DNA of 33,825 nt from Pseudolabrys sp. (GCA_026125925.1 JAHCKF010000005.1:1-33825); one strand, 5' to 3'; positions 15,413 to 22,832 are shown, counted from the first letter of the stretch. A program made the numbers and translations. The notes: generated by a model not told the origin, from the sequence alone.

Positions 15413-16845
15413 GCTTCGCCTCTTTTACGATCGACCGGCAACCGGACAACGAAGATGGCGCCGCCGCGCGGATTGGGCGAAGCGCCGATCTGGCCGCCAT
15501 GGCCTTCGACGATCGACCTGCTGATGGAAAGTCCCATCCCCATGCCGTCGGCCTTTGTCGTGTGGAACGCGGTGAACAGCTTATCCGCGACTTCGGGGGC
15601 AAGACCAGTGCCGGTGTCGATGACTTCCAGCACGGTCATGCCGGCGTCCGCGGTGTCGGTGCCGGTGGTGATGCGAAGGATACGCGGCGAGTCCGGGTTG
15701 GTCATCGCCTGCAAGGCATTCATGACGAGGTTGATGATGACCTGCTGAAGCTGAACGCGGTCGCCGAGGATTGGCGGAAGCGACGGATCGATGCTCATCT
15801 CGAGTTTGATGCGCCGGTCGTCTATCTCGCGATGGATAAGAGCGAGGCATTCGTCGATGATCTCGTTCAAGCTGATCGGGAGCAGCTCGGCATCCGATCG
15901 CCTCGCCATCGCGCGCAAGCGTGCGACGACCTCGTGCGCCCGCCGGGCGCTGCCGACCATCTTTTCAAGCGAGGCCTTGGCCGCATCGAGATTGGGCGAT
16001 TCGCGATTGAGCCAGCGCATGCCGGCCTCGCCGTTCGAGACGATGGCCGCCAGGGGCTGGCTCGTCTCATGCGCGATCGAGGCCGCGAGTTCGCCGAGCG
16101 TCGTCACCCGGGTCACATGGGCGAGTTCGGCCTGCGCCTTGCGCAGCCCTTGTTCGGCGGCGCGGCGCTGCGTCACATCGCTGTTCGTCTCCATGGTGGC
16201 GCGAGCCTTGCCGTGCCGGTCGCGCTGCAGCGACCAGCGGCTCTGGATTTTGACCTCGCTGCCGTCACGCTTGGTCTGCGTGACTTCACCTTCCCAGTGC
16301 CCGCTTTTCATCAGCCCGGCGTTGATCCCGGCAAGATCGGTGGGGTAGCGGGTCTTCAGGAGATCGTTGGCGTTGCGTCCGATGGCATCGTCGGCGGTCC
16401 AGCCGTAGAGCTGTTCGGCGCCGCGATTCCAGTAGGTGATGATGTTGGCCGGATCGCGTACGAAGATGGCGTCATGCGCCAGATCGAGAAGGGCGGCTTG
16501 GCTCGCCAACCGGTTGTTCGCCGACTTGTTGCTGAGCTCGAGAAACGCCGCGACCATGATGGCGCACAGGCTGATGGCAAATCGCACCACCGCGCCGGTC
16601 GTGAAATTGTCGAAATGACCGACGAGAAAGGCGACGACGGTCAGTCCGACACAAATGATGGCGACCGACCAGATGCCGCGCTCATCGAGGAAGTCCGCGC
16701 TCAACAGCACGACCAGAACGTAGAGAACCGCAATCGCATAATCGAGCGGGGTCAGGGTATCGACGACAAAGATCGCGGCAGCGAGCAGCGCGGCCACGGC
16801 TGCCCGGCCGACAGAAGCGGTTGAGCCCTGTTCGTCCGCGGTCAT
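15409..16845 (-). CDS. Membrane PAS sensor histidine kinase, cognate to the FixJ-like regulator
   Basis: 478-residue kinase from the ATG at 16845. Three to four N-terminal membrane helices (about 15-103) are followed by a PAS domain (about 115-225, with A-I-F-V-R-D and the W-N-R-G-A-E-Q-L-Y-G-W core). The dimerisation/phospho-acceptor helix has His259 in S-I-A-H-E-T-S-Q-P-L-A-A-I. The HATPase domain has N-L-V-M-N-A-L-Q-A-M, D-T-G-T-G-L and G-M-G-M-G-L-S-I-S. The H-box is of the type often seen with FixJ-like partners in Bradyrhizobium relatives. The frame is open a further 330 bases upstream, but that part lacks domain character. The ATG has AGGA directly against it, a poor spacing, so the exact start is less certain than the gene. 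Confidence 0.9.
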   Translation of the reverse strand: MTADEQGSTASVGRAAVAALLAAAIFVVDTLTPLDYAIAVLYVLVVLLSADFLDERGIWSVAIICVGLTVVAFLVGHFDNFTTGAVVRFAISLCAIMVAAFLELSNKSANNRLASQAALLDLAHDAIFVRDPANIITYWNRGAEQLYGWTADDAIGRNANDLLKTRYPTDLAGINAGLMKSGHWEGEVTQTKRDGSEVKIQSRWSLQRDRHGKARATMETNSDVTQRRAAEQGLRKAQAELAHVTRVTTLGELAASIAHETSQPLAAIVSNGEAGMRWLNRESPNLDAAKASLEKMVGSARRAHEVVARLRAMARRSDAELLPISLNEIIDECLALIHREIDDRRIKLEMSIDPSLPPILGDRVQLQQVIINLVMNALQAMTNPDSPRILRITTGTDTADAGMTVLEVIDTGTGLAPEVADKLFTAFHTTKADGMGMGLSISRSIVEGHGGQIGASPNPRGGAIFVVRLPVDRKRGEA

Positions 16846-17249
16846 TCCTGCGGCCCGGTTGTTTGGTTTCCCATGCGTACGCTCGTGGTCTTTGCGGTTG
16901 GCTGGCCGCCGCAGCTTGCCTCCGAAGGTACCGTAGCGGTTGGTGCGACGGCAGACGAGCCTCGGCGTGCCGCGCCGCTGCCCCGACAGAAATTGGAAAT
17001 CGCGCTCACTTATTGAAAATCGCCCCCATAGCCGACCGTGGTTACATGCTCGCGGTCCCGATGCCAGCATACGAAGGTTTAGGTCACTCGAACGCCGGGA
17101 TAGATCTGCAACCGCGCGTATAATGGAGCACCTCGGTACGGTTTGCCTAGCCTGCACGACGCGAACAGTTGTCACGGCGCATCGGCGCCGGCGGCGATGT
17201 TCGAAGCGTCATCGGAGCGATGCTCTGAACGAAGCCAGGAGAGCAGGTC
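16846..17249. other. 404-bp divergent intergenic region (kinase / AraC gene)
   Basis: This region separates the minus-strand sensor kinase from the plus-strand AraC gene and must carry both promoters. I see a 14-bp palindrome-like site (17068-17081), a perfect TATAAT (17119-17124) on the plus strand, and a ribosome site CCAGGAGAGCAGG before 17250. An open frame continues from the kinase through most of the region on the minus strand, but its product resembles no protein I know. No clear minus-strand promoter was found. Confidence 0.5.
17068..17124 (+). promoter_or_regulatory. Candidate promoter of the AraC gene with upstream palindrome site
   Basis: CATACGAAGGTTTA (17068-17081) fits the CA[A/T]AC-N4-GT[A/T]T[A/G] pattern of the small-protein promoters. 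It matches 12 of 14 positions of the reverse-strand reading of the perfect palindrome at 22643-22656. A perfect -10 TATAAT followed by GG (17119-17126) lies 37 bases further on, with no matching -35. The site would then sit near -57, a usual place for an upstream activator. Confidence 0.45.
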
Positions 17250-17963
17250 ATGCGAACTGAAAGTCACCCCGGGGCTTTTGCGCAGCATCTTGCCGCTGCA
17301 GCCTTGCAGCCCAAATGGCATGCCCCACCGGTAGAATATTCGGTCAGCATCGGCCTTCGTCACACGGCCATGATCCTCAAGCTCACCGTTGAGCCGGCCG
17401 CGGCCGCGACGATCGCCGGCCATCATCACGGGTTGCCCGAAGATCTCGACGCCGACGCGGCCTCCGACCCGGTCCTGGGCCGCCTTATCAGCGCACTGGG
17501 CCCGACAGTAGAAGCGGACGACGACGAAAACGGCGCCCATCTCGATGCCATCCGTCTGGCGTTGATCGTCCGCTGGCTCGGCAAGCGTATCAGGACAGCG
17601 CCGCTGGAAGACAGGCGGCAGGTCCAGCCTCTGCAGAAATGGCGCATGAAGCTGGTGGAGAGTTTCATCGACCGGCACCTCGACAAGTCGATCGGTCTGG
17701 CCGATCTCGCCAAAGCCGCCGGCCTCAGCCCGATGTATTTTGCCGCGCAGTTTCGCGCTTCGACTGGTCTGCGTCCGCACGACTTCCTGCTGAAGCGGCG
17801 CATCGAGCGGTCGAAGGAGTTGCTGGCCCACCCGAATTGCCGGCTGGTGGAAGTGGCGCTTGACGTCGGATTCCAGACGCAGGCGCACTTCACCACGGTG
17901 TTCAAGCGTTTCGTCGGTACGACGCCGGCACGCTGGCGTGCGGTGCATCGCGCCGCGGCCTGA
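17250..17963 (+). CDS. AraC-family transcriptional regulator, short N-terminal domain
   Basis: 237-residue regulator. The C-terminal third (about 130-235) is a standard pair of AraC helix-turn-helices: I-G-L-A-D-L-A-K-A-A-G-L-S-P-M-Y-F-A-A-Q-F, then L-V-E-V-A-L-D-V-G-F-Q-T-Q-A-H-F-T-T-V-F-K-R-F-V-G. The N-terminal part (1-125) is shorter than usual for AraC proteins of 280-330 residues and contains an acidic segment around 70-95, so it may lack a full cupin effector pocket. The start has a strong AGGAGAGCAGG site. It is divergent from the sensor kinase and carries the shared palindrome upstream, so it may be a target of the FixJ-like regulator. Its own targets are unknown. Confidence 0.88.
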   Translation: MRTESHPGAFAQHLAAAALQPKWHAPPVEYSVSIGLRHTAMILKLTVEPAAAATIAGHHHGLPEDLDADAASDPVLGRLISALGPTVEADDDENGAHLDAIRLALIVRWLGKRIRTAPLEDRRQVQPLQKWRMKLVESFIDRHLDKSIGLADLAKAAGLSPMYFAAQFRASTGLRPHDFLLKRRIERSKELLAHPNCRLVEVALDVGFQTQAHFTTVFKRFVGTTPARWRAVHRAAA

Positions 17964-17988
17964 ACCTTCCCGCCGAACTCCCTAGCGA

Positions 17989-18039
17989 CGTCACAACAGA
18001 GGCGGCACCGATGATCCCGGTGCCGCCTCTGTTGTGACG
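17989..18039. terminator. Long perfect hairpin between convergent genes
   Basis: Arms at 17989-18010 and 18018-18039 are perfectly complementary over 22 bp with a 7-base loop (ATGATCC). There is no T tract on either side. It lies between the AraC stop (17963) and the stop of the convergent hydrolase (18192). A bidirectional terminator is the simplest reading, although a perfect stem this long is unusual and could also protect mRNA 3' ends. Confidence 0.6.
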
Positions 18040-18191
18040 CCATTACGGTGAAGCCGGAAAAGAGAGGGGCGGGGATGACCATGTCTTGCCAGTCATCCCC
18101 GCCGGTCGGGCGCTCGGGGAGGAACGCGCCCTGACCGCAGACTCGGGAGGTTGGGGGGGTCCGGAGGCTGCGGATTGGTTGAAATCCTCGT

Positions 18192-18977
18192 TCAGCGGCT
18201 GGCCTTCTGCAGGACCTGCTCCGCCGCTCGCTTGATCACAGCCGCCACTTCCTTCGGGTGCGACTGGAAGACGACGTGGCTTGCGCCCGGGATTTCGATG
18301 AACTTGCTGCCGGCGCGCTTGTAGTAGAAGCGCTCGAGCTCCGGACTGATGATCTGGTCGTTGCCGGCGACGATGCCCCAGCTCGGCTTGGTCTTCCAGG
18401 CGGCGGCGGTGAGCGGTGTCGAAAACACGCTGCCGGCCGCCAGCACCTGCGAGCGGGCCGCGAATTCCGCATCCGCCTTGCGGATGTCGGGCGCGAACAG
18501 CTTCAGGAAGACGTCGCGCTTGAGATAGGTGAAACCGTCCGCGGTCTTTTCGATCGCGCCCGCCGTCTTGCCGAGAGCGCTCGGCATTTTCAGTCCGAGT
18601 GTGTGCTCTTCTTCGCCGACATCGGGTGCGTGGGCTGCGACATAGACCAGTCCCGCGACCTTCGGATGCACGCCGGCCTCGGTGATGACGGAGCCGCCAT
18701 AGGAGTGGCCGACCAGCAGGGTCGGGCCGTTCTGGAGGTCGAGGACGCGTTTGGTGGCGGCGACGTCGGCGGCGAATGACGTCTCCGGTTCCTGGACCAT
18801 GGAGACGTTGAAGCCTTCCTTCGTCAGGATGTTGTAGACCGCGCGCCAGCCGGAGCCATCGACCCATGCGCCATGCACGAGAACGATATTTTTGATGGGC
18901 TCGGCCTGAGCCGTCGTGGCGGCGGCCGCAAGACTCAGCGCTGCGGCGAAGGCGAGGGACAGATGGCGAAAGGTCAT
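18192..18977 (-). CDS. Exported alpha/beta hydrolase
   Basis: 261-residue hydrolase with a signal peptide (A-A-A-A-T-T-A-Q-A, cleavage about residue 25). The oxyanion-hole motif is V-L-V-H-G-A-W-V-D-G-S-G-W (32-44). The nucleophile is Ser92 in G-H-S-Y-G-G, and Asp207 (A-G-N-D-Q) and His234 (G-A-S-H-V) complete the triad. The V-H-G-A-W subgroup includes plant-type methyl esterases, pyrethroid/salicylate-ester hydrolases and many uncharacterised periplasmic esterases, so the substrate is open. It lies 106 bases downstream of an AraC gene on the same strand and may be its target. Because it is exported, it is unlikely to be the cytoplasmic hydrolase of the aromatic island. Confidence 0.88.
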   Translation of the reverse strand: MTFRHLSLAFAAALSLAAAATTAQAEPIKNIVLVHGAWVDGSGWRAVYNILTKEGFNVSMVQEPETSFAADVAATKRVLDLQNGPTLLVGHSYGGSVITEAGVHPKVAGLVYVAAHAPDVGEEEHTLGLKMPSALGKTAGAIEKTADGFTYLKRDVFLKLFAPDIRKADAEFAARSQVLAAGSVFSTPLTAAAWKTKPSWGIVAGNDQIISPELERFYYKRAGSKFIEIPGASHVVFQSHPKEVAAVIKRAAEQVLQKASR

Positions 18978-19083
18978 GAAAGCGGCTCCAGTTTACGACT
19001 GGAACCAACCCTAGATCGCCGTTGCCGATGTCTATTCCCGATTGCAACGGCGCTTTCGGCAAAGCACGCTGAGCTCTGCCGGC

Positions 19084-20028
19084 CTAGCGCTTGGCAATAA
19101 GAGGCGGCGAACCTGAGAAGCGGCGCATGCGGCCCGGGCTGATGCCCGTCAGACGTTTCAGCGTGCTGTTGAAATGACTTTGACTGGCAAAACCGCAGGC
19201 GAGCGCAATCTCGGCCAAGGGAAGATCGGATTGCGTCAGCAGGGTCCTGGCCCGTTCGACGCGCCGGCCGAGCAGCCACTGATGCGGCGCAACGCCCGTC
19301 GTCTTGCGGAAGGCGCGCCGGAATTGCGACACCGATAATCCGCATTCCCTGGCGAGGTCCGCGAGGCTGATGTCGAGGCTTGCATCCATCAGATCCTTGG
19401 CGTGGCGCTCCTGCCAGGCGGCGAGGCCATAAGTGCGTTGCTCGCGGGTGCTCCGGCCGGATGCGCCGTATTTGACCAGCACATGAACGCCGGCCGCCGT
19501 CAGAATCGAATCCAGCAGGAGATCGCTGCCGGCGTGGCGGTCGTCGAAAGCCGCCAGCGTTGCCGCCGCCAGATGACGCATGACGGGATCGTCCTTGCCG
19601 ACGCTCTGCTTGTAGTCGAAGTCGGATATGGGTTGAACATTCTCCTGCTCGGCAAACATGTTGAGCGTGGCCAGCGGCATATAGAAGTGCAGCACGTGCG
19701 AGGGCCGCCGGAACAGGCCTTGCGGCTTCTGCCGGAGATCGAAGAAGTGCGTGTGGCCGGCTTCCCGGACCTCATTGACCGACACCGGCCGGCCATTCTT
19801 CCAGAGTTCGTGATTGAACACAGGAAGAAGCAGGACCGATACGAGAAAGGCGTCATCGTAAGGAAGCGGTGCGCTGAGCTCAGGGGCGGGCTGGTCGAAC
19901 TTCAGTTCGGTGACCGCCAGCGTGCCGCGGCCCATCGTGCGCTCGCGATGCCAACGCGAGGTCGACATGCGGTACACAGAGGCAAAGTCGTCGCCGTATG
20001 GTTTTCGGTCGGGCGAAGCCTGGCCCAT
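19084..20028 (-). CDS. AraC-family transcriptional regulator
   Basis: 314-residue regulator from the chosen ATG at 20028. Its N-terminal region (about 40-200) contains F-D-L-R-Q-K-P-Q-G-L and L-H-F-Y-M-P-L-A-T-L-N, typical of AraC-type effector domains in proteobacteria. The C-terminal double HTH (about 205-305) reads I-S-L-A-D-L-A-R-E-C-G-L-S-V-S-Q-F-R-R-A-F and L-A-E-I-A-L-A-C-G-F-A-S-Q-S-H-F. The frame is open to 20085, but that start would be a TTG; the ATG has a GGAGA site 5 bases before it and is preferred. It precedes the exported hydrolase on the same strand, a common regulator-target arrangement. Confidence 0.88.
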   Translation of the reverse strand: MGQASPDRKPYGDDFASVYRMSTSRWHRERTMGRGTLAVTELKFDQPAPELSAPLPYDDAFLVSVLLLPVFNHELWKNGRPVSVNEVREAGHTHFFDLRQKPQGLFRRPSHVLHFYMPLATLNMFAEQENVQPISDFDYKQSVGKDDPVMRHLAAATLAAFDDRHAGSDLLLDSILTAAGVHVLVKYGASGRSTREQRTYGLAAWQERHAKDLMDASLDISLADLARECGLSVSQFRRAFRKTTGVAPHQWLLGRRVERARTLLTQSDLPLAEIALACGFASQSHFNSTLKRLTGISPGRMRRFSGSPPLIAKR

Positions 20029-20361
20029 GGCTGTCTCCGGATTGAGGTCCGACGGACATTGCTGCGGCTTATGGCGCTTCACCAAAACTTGAGAACTCTA
20101 CTGCCGCGACGCCACGGATACAATAATGGCGGGCTTTTTCTTATGAATCAGCACGATAAACGCGACAAATAGTCCCTCGGGGAGGGCGTCTATAACAACA
20201 CGGGCGAAATGTGAAATTGATGCGCGGTTTTTGAAAGACTCTCCCGCGGTGGGATTATTAAATAAGTTCGTTAGTGTTCAAATGAATCGGCGCGGTCAGG
20301 GAGGCGTTGCCGGGCGCCTCAATGGCGATGGCGGCGATTCCGATACTGGCGGGCGGAAAAC
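20029..20361. other. 333-bp divergent intergenic region (AraC / second sensor kinase)
   Basis: AT-rich patches near 20115-20170 and 20225-20285 mark this as a regulatory region. On the plus strand TTGAAA (20231-20236), 18 bp and TTATTA (20255-20260) form a candidate promoter for the kinase gene at 20362, with a GGGCGGAAAA ribosome site. The 14-bp palindrome seen near the first kinase was not found here. Nothing else recognisable was seen. Confidence 0.4.
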
Positions 20362-22041
20362 ATGATGGATGCATTTGCACATGTGCGGGAAGGTGTCCAA
20401 GTCATCGAGCCGGAAAGCCCGGTTATGGCGAGCCGCCATTGGATTGAGCCGACGCTTGCCGACCAGCTCGTCGGCCGCTGGTGCATCGAACTCCCGCATC
20501 GCTACGGGGCGGGTGCGAAAGAACTGACGATCGAAGAACTTCTGGTGGGCACCCGTCTGGTAGACCTGAACGACGAAGCCCGGCGTTTGATGCAGGCCTC
20601 TCCGGCCGATGACCTGGCCGGCGCTAGCCTCGCCCGCTTTGTCGTTACCTCATCGCGGCCCGCCATGGCCGAGCTTCTGGCGAAGGCGCGCGCCGGGGGG
20701 ACCGAGGCGACGCATATGTGCCTGCTGACGGCCCAGGGCGCGCCGGTCGGAATCCGCCTCCTGGCCGCCCGTATGCCCGAAGACGCCGACCGTCTCGTTC
20801 TGATGGGCAGTGAAGCGCCGCTGCCCGATGCCGGGCTCGACGAACTGATCAAGAGCGAGGAGCGCTACCGCCGGCTTTTTCAACGGATGCCGATTGCGCT
20901 GTGGCGCGTCGATCCGCGGGGCGTCAAGAAGCTTCTGGGAGATGCGCGCGACGCCGGCGTGACCGACCTCGTCGCCCATTTCAACCGCCATCCCGAACTC
21001 TTTGAATTGGCGATGGATTCCATCATCATCGCCGAGGTCAACGACCTGACGGTGCAGCTCTTCGGCGGGCGATCGAGCCTAGATTTCATTCGCCCCATCC
21101 GCAGCTACTGGAAGGCGCGGCCCGACACCCTGCGTCGGGTCATCGGCGCCCGCTATCGCGGTCTGCCGCAATATACCGAAGAGACCCAGGTCTGCGGCAT
21201 CGATGGACGCGTTGTCGATGTCGTAATGTCGATGGCGTTCCCGCCGCCGCACGACATCGACGGCGATTGTCTCGTCGGCATGATCGACATCACCGATCGT
21301 CGGCAGGCGGAGACGCAGCTTCGCGAATTGCAGGACGAGTTCGCGCGCTCGGCCCGTATCTCGATGCTCAGCGAGCTGACGGCGTCCATTGCCCACGAAC
21401 TCAGGCAACCTCTGGCGGCGATCACGACGCATGGCGATGCGACGGTCCGATGGCTTTCAGCGACGCCGCCTGCCGTCGCCCGGGCTCTGAAAGGTCTGGA
21501 AAGCATCAGCAGAGCATCGGACCGGGCGGGCGCGATCATCCAGCGCATTCACAGAATGGCGGTTAACGAGGCGGCCGAGTTTACCAGCGTCGACATCAAC
21601 GCCGCGATTGCCGATACCGCCATGTTCGTCAAACACGATTTGCAGTCCCGCCAGGTCGAGTTGATGCTCAATCTCGAGGAAGGACTGCCAGTCCTGTTCG
21701 GCGATGAAGTGCAATTGCAGCAGGTGATGCACAACCTGATCAGGAACAGCGCGCAGGCCATTGCCGACAGCCAGTGTCAGCTTCGCTGCATCACGGTCAC
21801 AACAGCGCGGCAGGGCAACGGCGTCGAAATCGTGGTTGAAGACACCGGACCCGGAATTCCGCCCGAGCAGGTCGACAGGCTGTTTGCCGCTTTTGAGACG
21901 ACGAAACCGGGTGGCATGGGCATAGGGCTGACGCTGTGCCGTTCGATCGTCGCCTCTCACGGCGGCACCATCGAGGCGGACATGTCGTTCAGCGATGGAG
22001 CCAGATTCCGCATCACCCTGCCGCTGCAGGATCGGCTCTGA
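20362..22041 (+). CDS. Soluble PAS sensor histidine kinase without adjacent response regulator
   Basis: 559-residue kinase with no membrane helix. A PAS-like N-terminal region (about 33-150) is followed by a second sensing region (about 165-315) with E-E-R-Y-R-R-L-F-Q-R-M-P-I-A-L-W, a conserved insert and D-I-T-D-R-R-Q-A-E. The phospho-acceptor helix has His345 in S-I-A-H-E-L-R-Q-P-L-A-A-I. The HATPase region shows N-L-I-R-N-S-A-Q-A-I, D-T-G-P-G-I and G-M-G-I-G-L-T-L-C. The H-box and the following helix are of the same type as in the kinase at 15409, so both may feed the same FixJ-like regulators. No receiver gene is adjacent; instead paralogue B of the small secreted protein is convergent 87 bases downstream. 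Confidence 0.92.
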   Translation: MMDAFAHVREGVQVIEPESPVMASRHWIEPTLADQLVGRWCIELPHRYGAGAKELTIEELLVGTRLVDLNDEARRLMQASPADDLAGASLARFVVTSSRPAMAELLAKARAGGTEATHMCLLTAQGAPVGIRLLAARMPEDADRLVLMGSEAPLPDAGLDELIKSEERYRRLFQRMPIALWRVDPRGVKKLLGDARDAGVTDLVAHFNRHPELFELAMDSIIIAEVNDLTVQLFGGRSSLDFIRPIRSYWKARPDTLRRVIGARYRGLPQYTEETQVCGIDGRVVDVVMSMAFPPPHDIDGDCLVGMIDITDRRQAETQLRELQDEFARSARISMLSELTASIAHELRQPLAAITTHGDATVRWLSATPPAVARALKGLESISRASDRAGAIIQRIHRMAVNEAAEFTSVDINAAIADTAMFVKHDLQSRQVELMLNLEEGLPVLFGDEVQLQQVMHNLIRNSAQAIADSQCQLRCITVTTARQGNGVEIVVEDTGPGIPPEQVDRLFAAFETTKPGGMGIGLTLCRSIVASHGGTIEADMSFSDGARFRITLPLQDRL

Positions 22042-22073
22042 ACGGCCTTGGCGTGCCGAGAGAACGGCACCGG

Positions 22074-22108
22074 CCGTCCGGAGGGCTGAGGGGGGAGCCT
22101 CCGGACGG
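22074..22108. terminator. Hairpin terminator between second kinase and paralogue B
   Basis: CCGTCCGGAGG (22074-22084) pairs perfectly with CCTCCGGACGG (22098-22108) around a 13-base G-rich loop. There is no T tract. It lies between convergent stops and occupies the same place relative to paralogue B as the 13701-13745 hairpin does to paralogue A. Confidence 0.6.
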
Positions 22109-22127
22109 ACCGATGGTCGAGGCCCAA

Positions 22128-22361
22128 TTAGTGGCTCGACACTTCCGCGAACGGCACGCGATTGAACTCGCGCTGTTCGGCCTTCGAGATACCCAGCGTC
22201 TTGGCTGGCGCATAAGCATAAGCGTCGATGCCGCTGGTCTGCTGCGGCTGGATCGCCTGCGGCATCTGGCCGAATTCGTCGAGCCCCGAGTCCGAAGCAT
22301 AGGCGGCGTTGGCAAAGCCGAGGGCGAGCAGCGCGGCGAGAGCAATCTTGGTCTTGGTCAT
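22128..22361 (-). CDS. Small secreted protein of unknown function, paralogue B
   Basis: 77-residue precursor with a signal peptide ending N-A-A-Y-A (cleavage about residue 22) and a mature peptide of about 55 residues. It shares S-D-S-G-L-D-E, the A-Y-A-Y-A-P-A core and the C-terminal K-A-E-Q-R-E-F-N-R-V-P-F-A-E with paralogue A at 13759. No cysteines and no known domain. The gene start, the leader next to it (T-C-G-T-A, then AGGAC on the coding strand), the promoter and the DNA after the stop are also conserved between the copies. This points to a duplication that included the whole transcription unit. It is convergent with the second sensor kinase. The function is unknown. Confidence 0.8.
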   Translation of the reverse strand: MTKTKIALAALLALGFANAAYASDSGLDEFGQMPQAIQPQQTSGIDAYAYAPAKTLGISKAEQREFNRVPFAEVSSH

Positions 22362-22443
22362 TGTCGTAAGTCCTTTTTGAATTCGGCGGTTCGGCTCAGC
22401 CCGGACCGTGACCTATACGTAGAATGCGCTCCGTCCCGAAGCC

Positions 22444-22480
22444 ATTATGCGGAGTGATGGAGTGTGCAAACATAGGTTTG
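22444..22480 (-). promoter_or_regulatory. Promoter of paralogue B: palindrome, 17 bp, CATAAT
   Basis: Read on the minus strand: CAAACCTATGTTTG (22480-22467), a perfect CAAAC/GTTTG inverted repeat around 4 bases. Exactly 17 bp later comes CATAAT (22449-22444) within CCGCATAATGGC. The 12-base -10 block is identical to that of paralogue A and the spacing is the same, while the 17 bp between have diverged. The palindrome replaces the -35, which suggests an activator site. Confidence 0.65.
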
Positions 22481-22642
22481 TACGAGCGCCTCCGTTCGTC
22501 TCGTTTTCCGACGACGATCTTGCCGTTCACCGTGCGCCACTCCGACGCCTAGGTCGTTTGGATTGCGCGCGCTTCCACATGCCGGTTTGCAGGCTTTCGC
22601 TCGAACGGTCCACGCGCCGCCGGCGCACCTTCGTCCGCAAGA

Positions 22643-22669
22643 CATACCTTCGTATGAGTCTCTAAGACT
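22643..22669. promoter_or_regulatory. Two adjacent perfect palindromes upstream of the efflux operon
   Basis: CATAC-CTTC-GTATG (22643-22656) is a perfect version of the 14-bp palindrome found near the kinases. It is followed without gap by AGTCT-CTA-AGACT (22657-22669), another perfect inverted repeat. The pair lies 164 bases before the small ORF that heads the efflux operon and about 160 bases beyond the paralogue B promoter. I find no -10 at 17 bp on either strand, so it may be an upstream or silencer-type site. Confidence 0.45.
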
Positions 22670-22832
22670 TATCGGCGATCCGTGAAAACTCATGTCGGCG
22701 CGGTTGTTCTGCTTGCATGCCATAGCATTCTCCCGTCGCGAACAATGGCGTCGATCTTCGCAAGTTCGTGAATGCGGCCTCGCAAGGTGTGTCGGTCGCA
22801 ATTAGGTATTCACGCGAACCCAGGTGCTGGCG

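Larger units (their letters stand above)
22362..22832. other. 471-bp intergenic region between paralogue B and the efflux operon
   Basis: This region contains the paralogue B promoter (22444-22480) on the minus strand and a pair of adjacent perfect palindromes at 22643-22669. Short frames exist on both strands, but their products are Arg/Cys-rich and look like non-coding translations. The promoter of the efflux operon should lie between about 22670 and 22830; I could not place convincing boxes. Confidence 0.45.

Noticed and set aside
16921..16940. GAAGGTACCGTA as another copy of the 14-bp palindrome
   Set aside because: Only part of one half matches and the N4 spacing with CATAC is absent.
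18192..18977. The alpha/beta hydrolase as an MhpC-type ring-fission hydrolase of the aromatic island
   Set aside because: It has a clear signal peptide and belongs to the V-H-G-A-W subgroup; it is also separated from the island by the signalling genes.
19001..19023. GGAAC followed by CGTT, resembling an EcfG promoter
   Set aside because: The spacer is 14 bases instead of 16-17, and on the plus strand no gene lies downstream; both neighbours are on the minus strand.
22445..22801. 118-residue minus-strand frame and a 72-residue plus-strand frame in the gap before the efflux operon
   Set aside because: They run through the conserved paralogue B promoter blocks, have no ribosome site I trust and no recognisable protein pattern.
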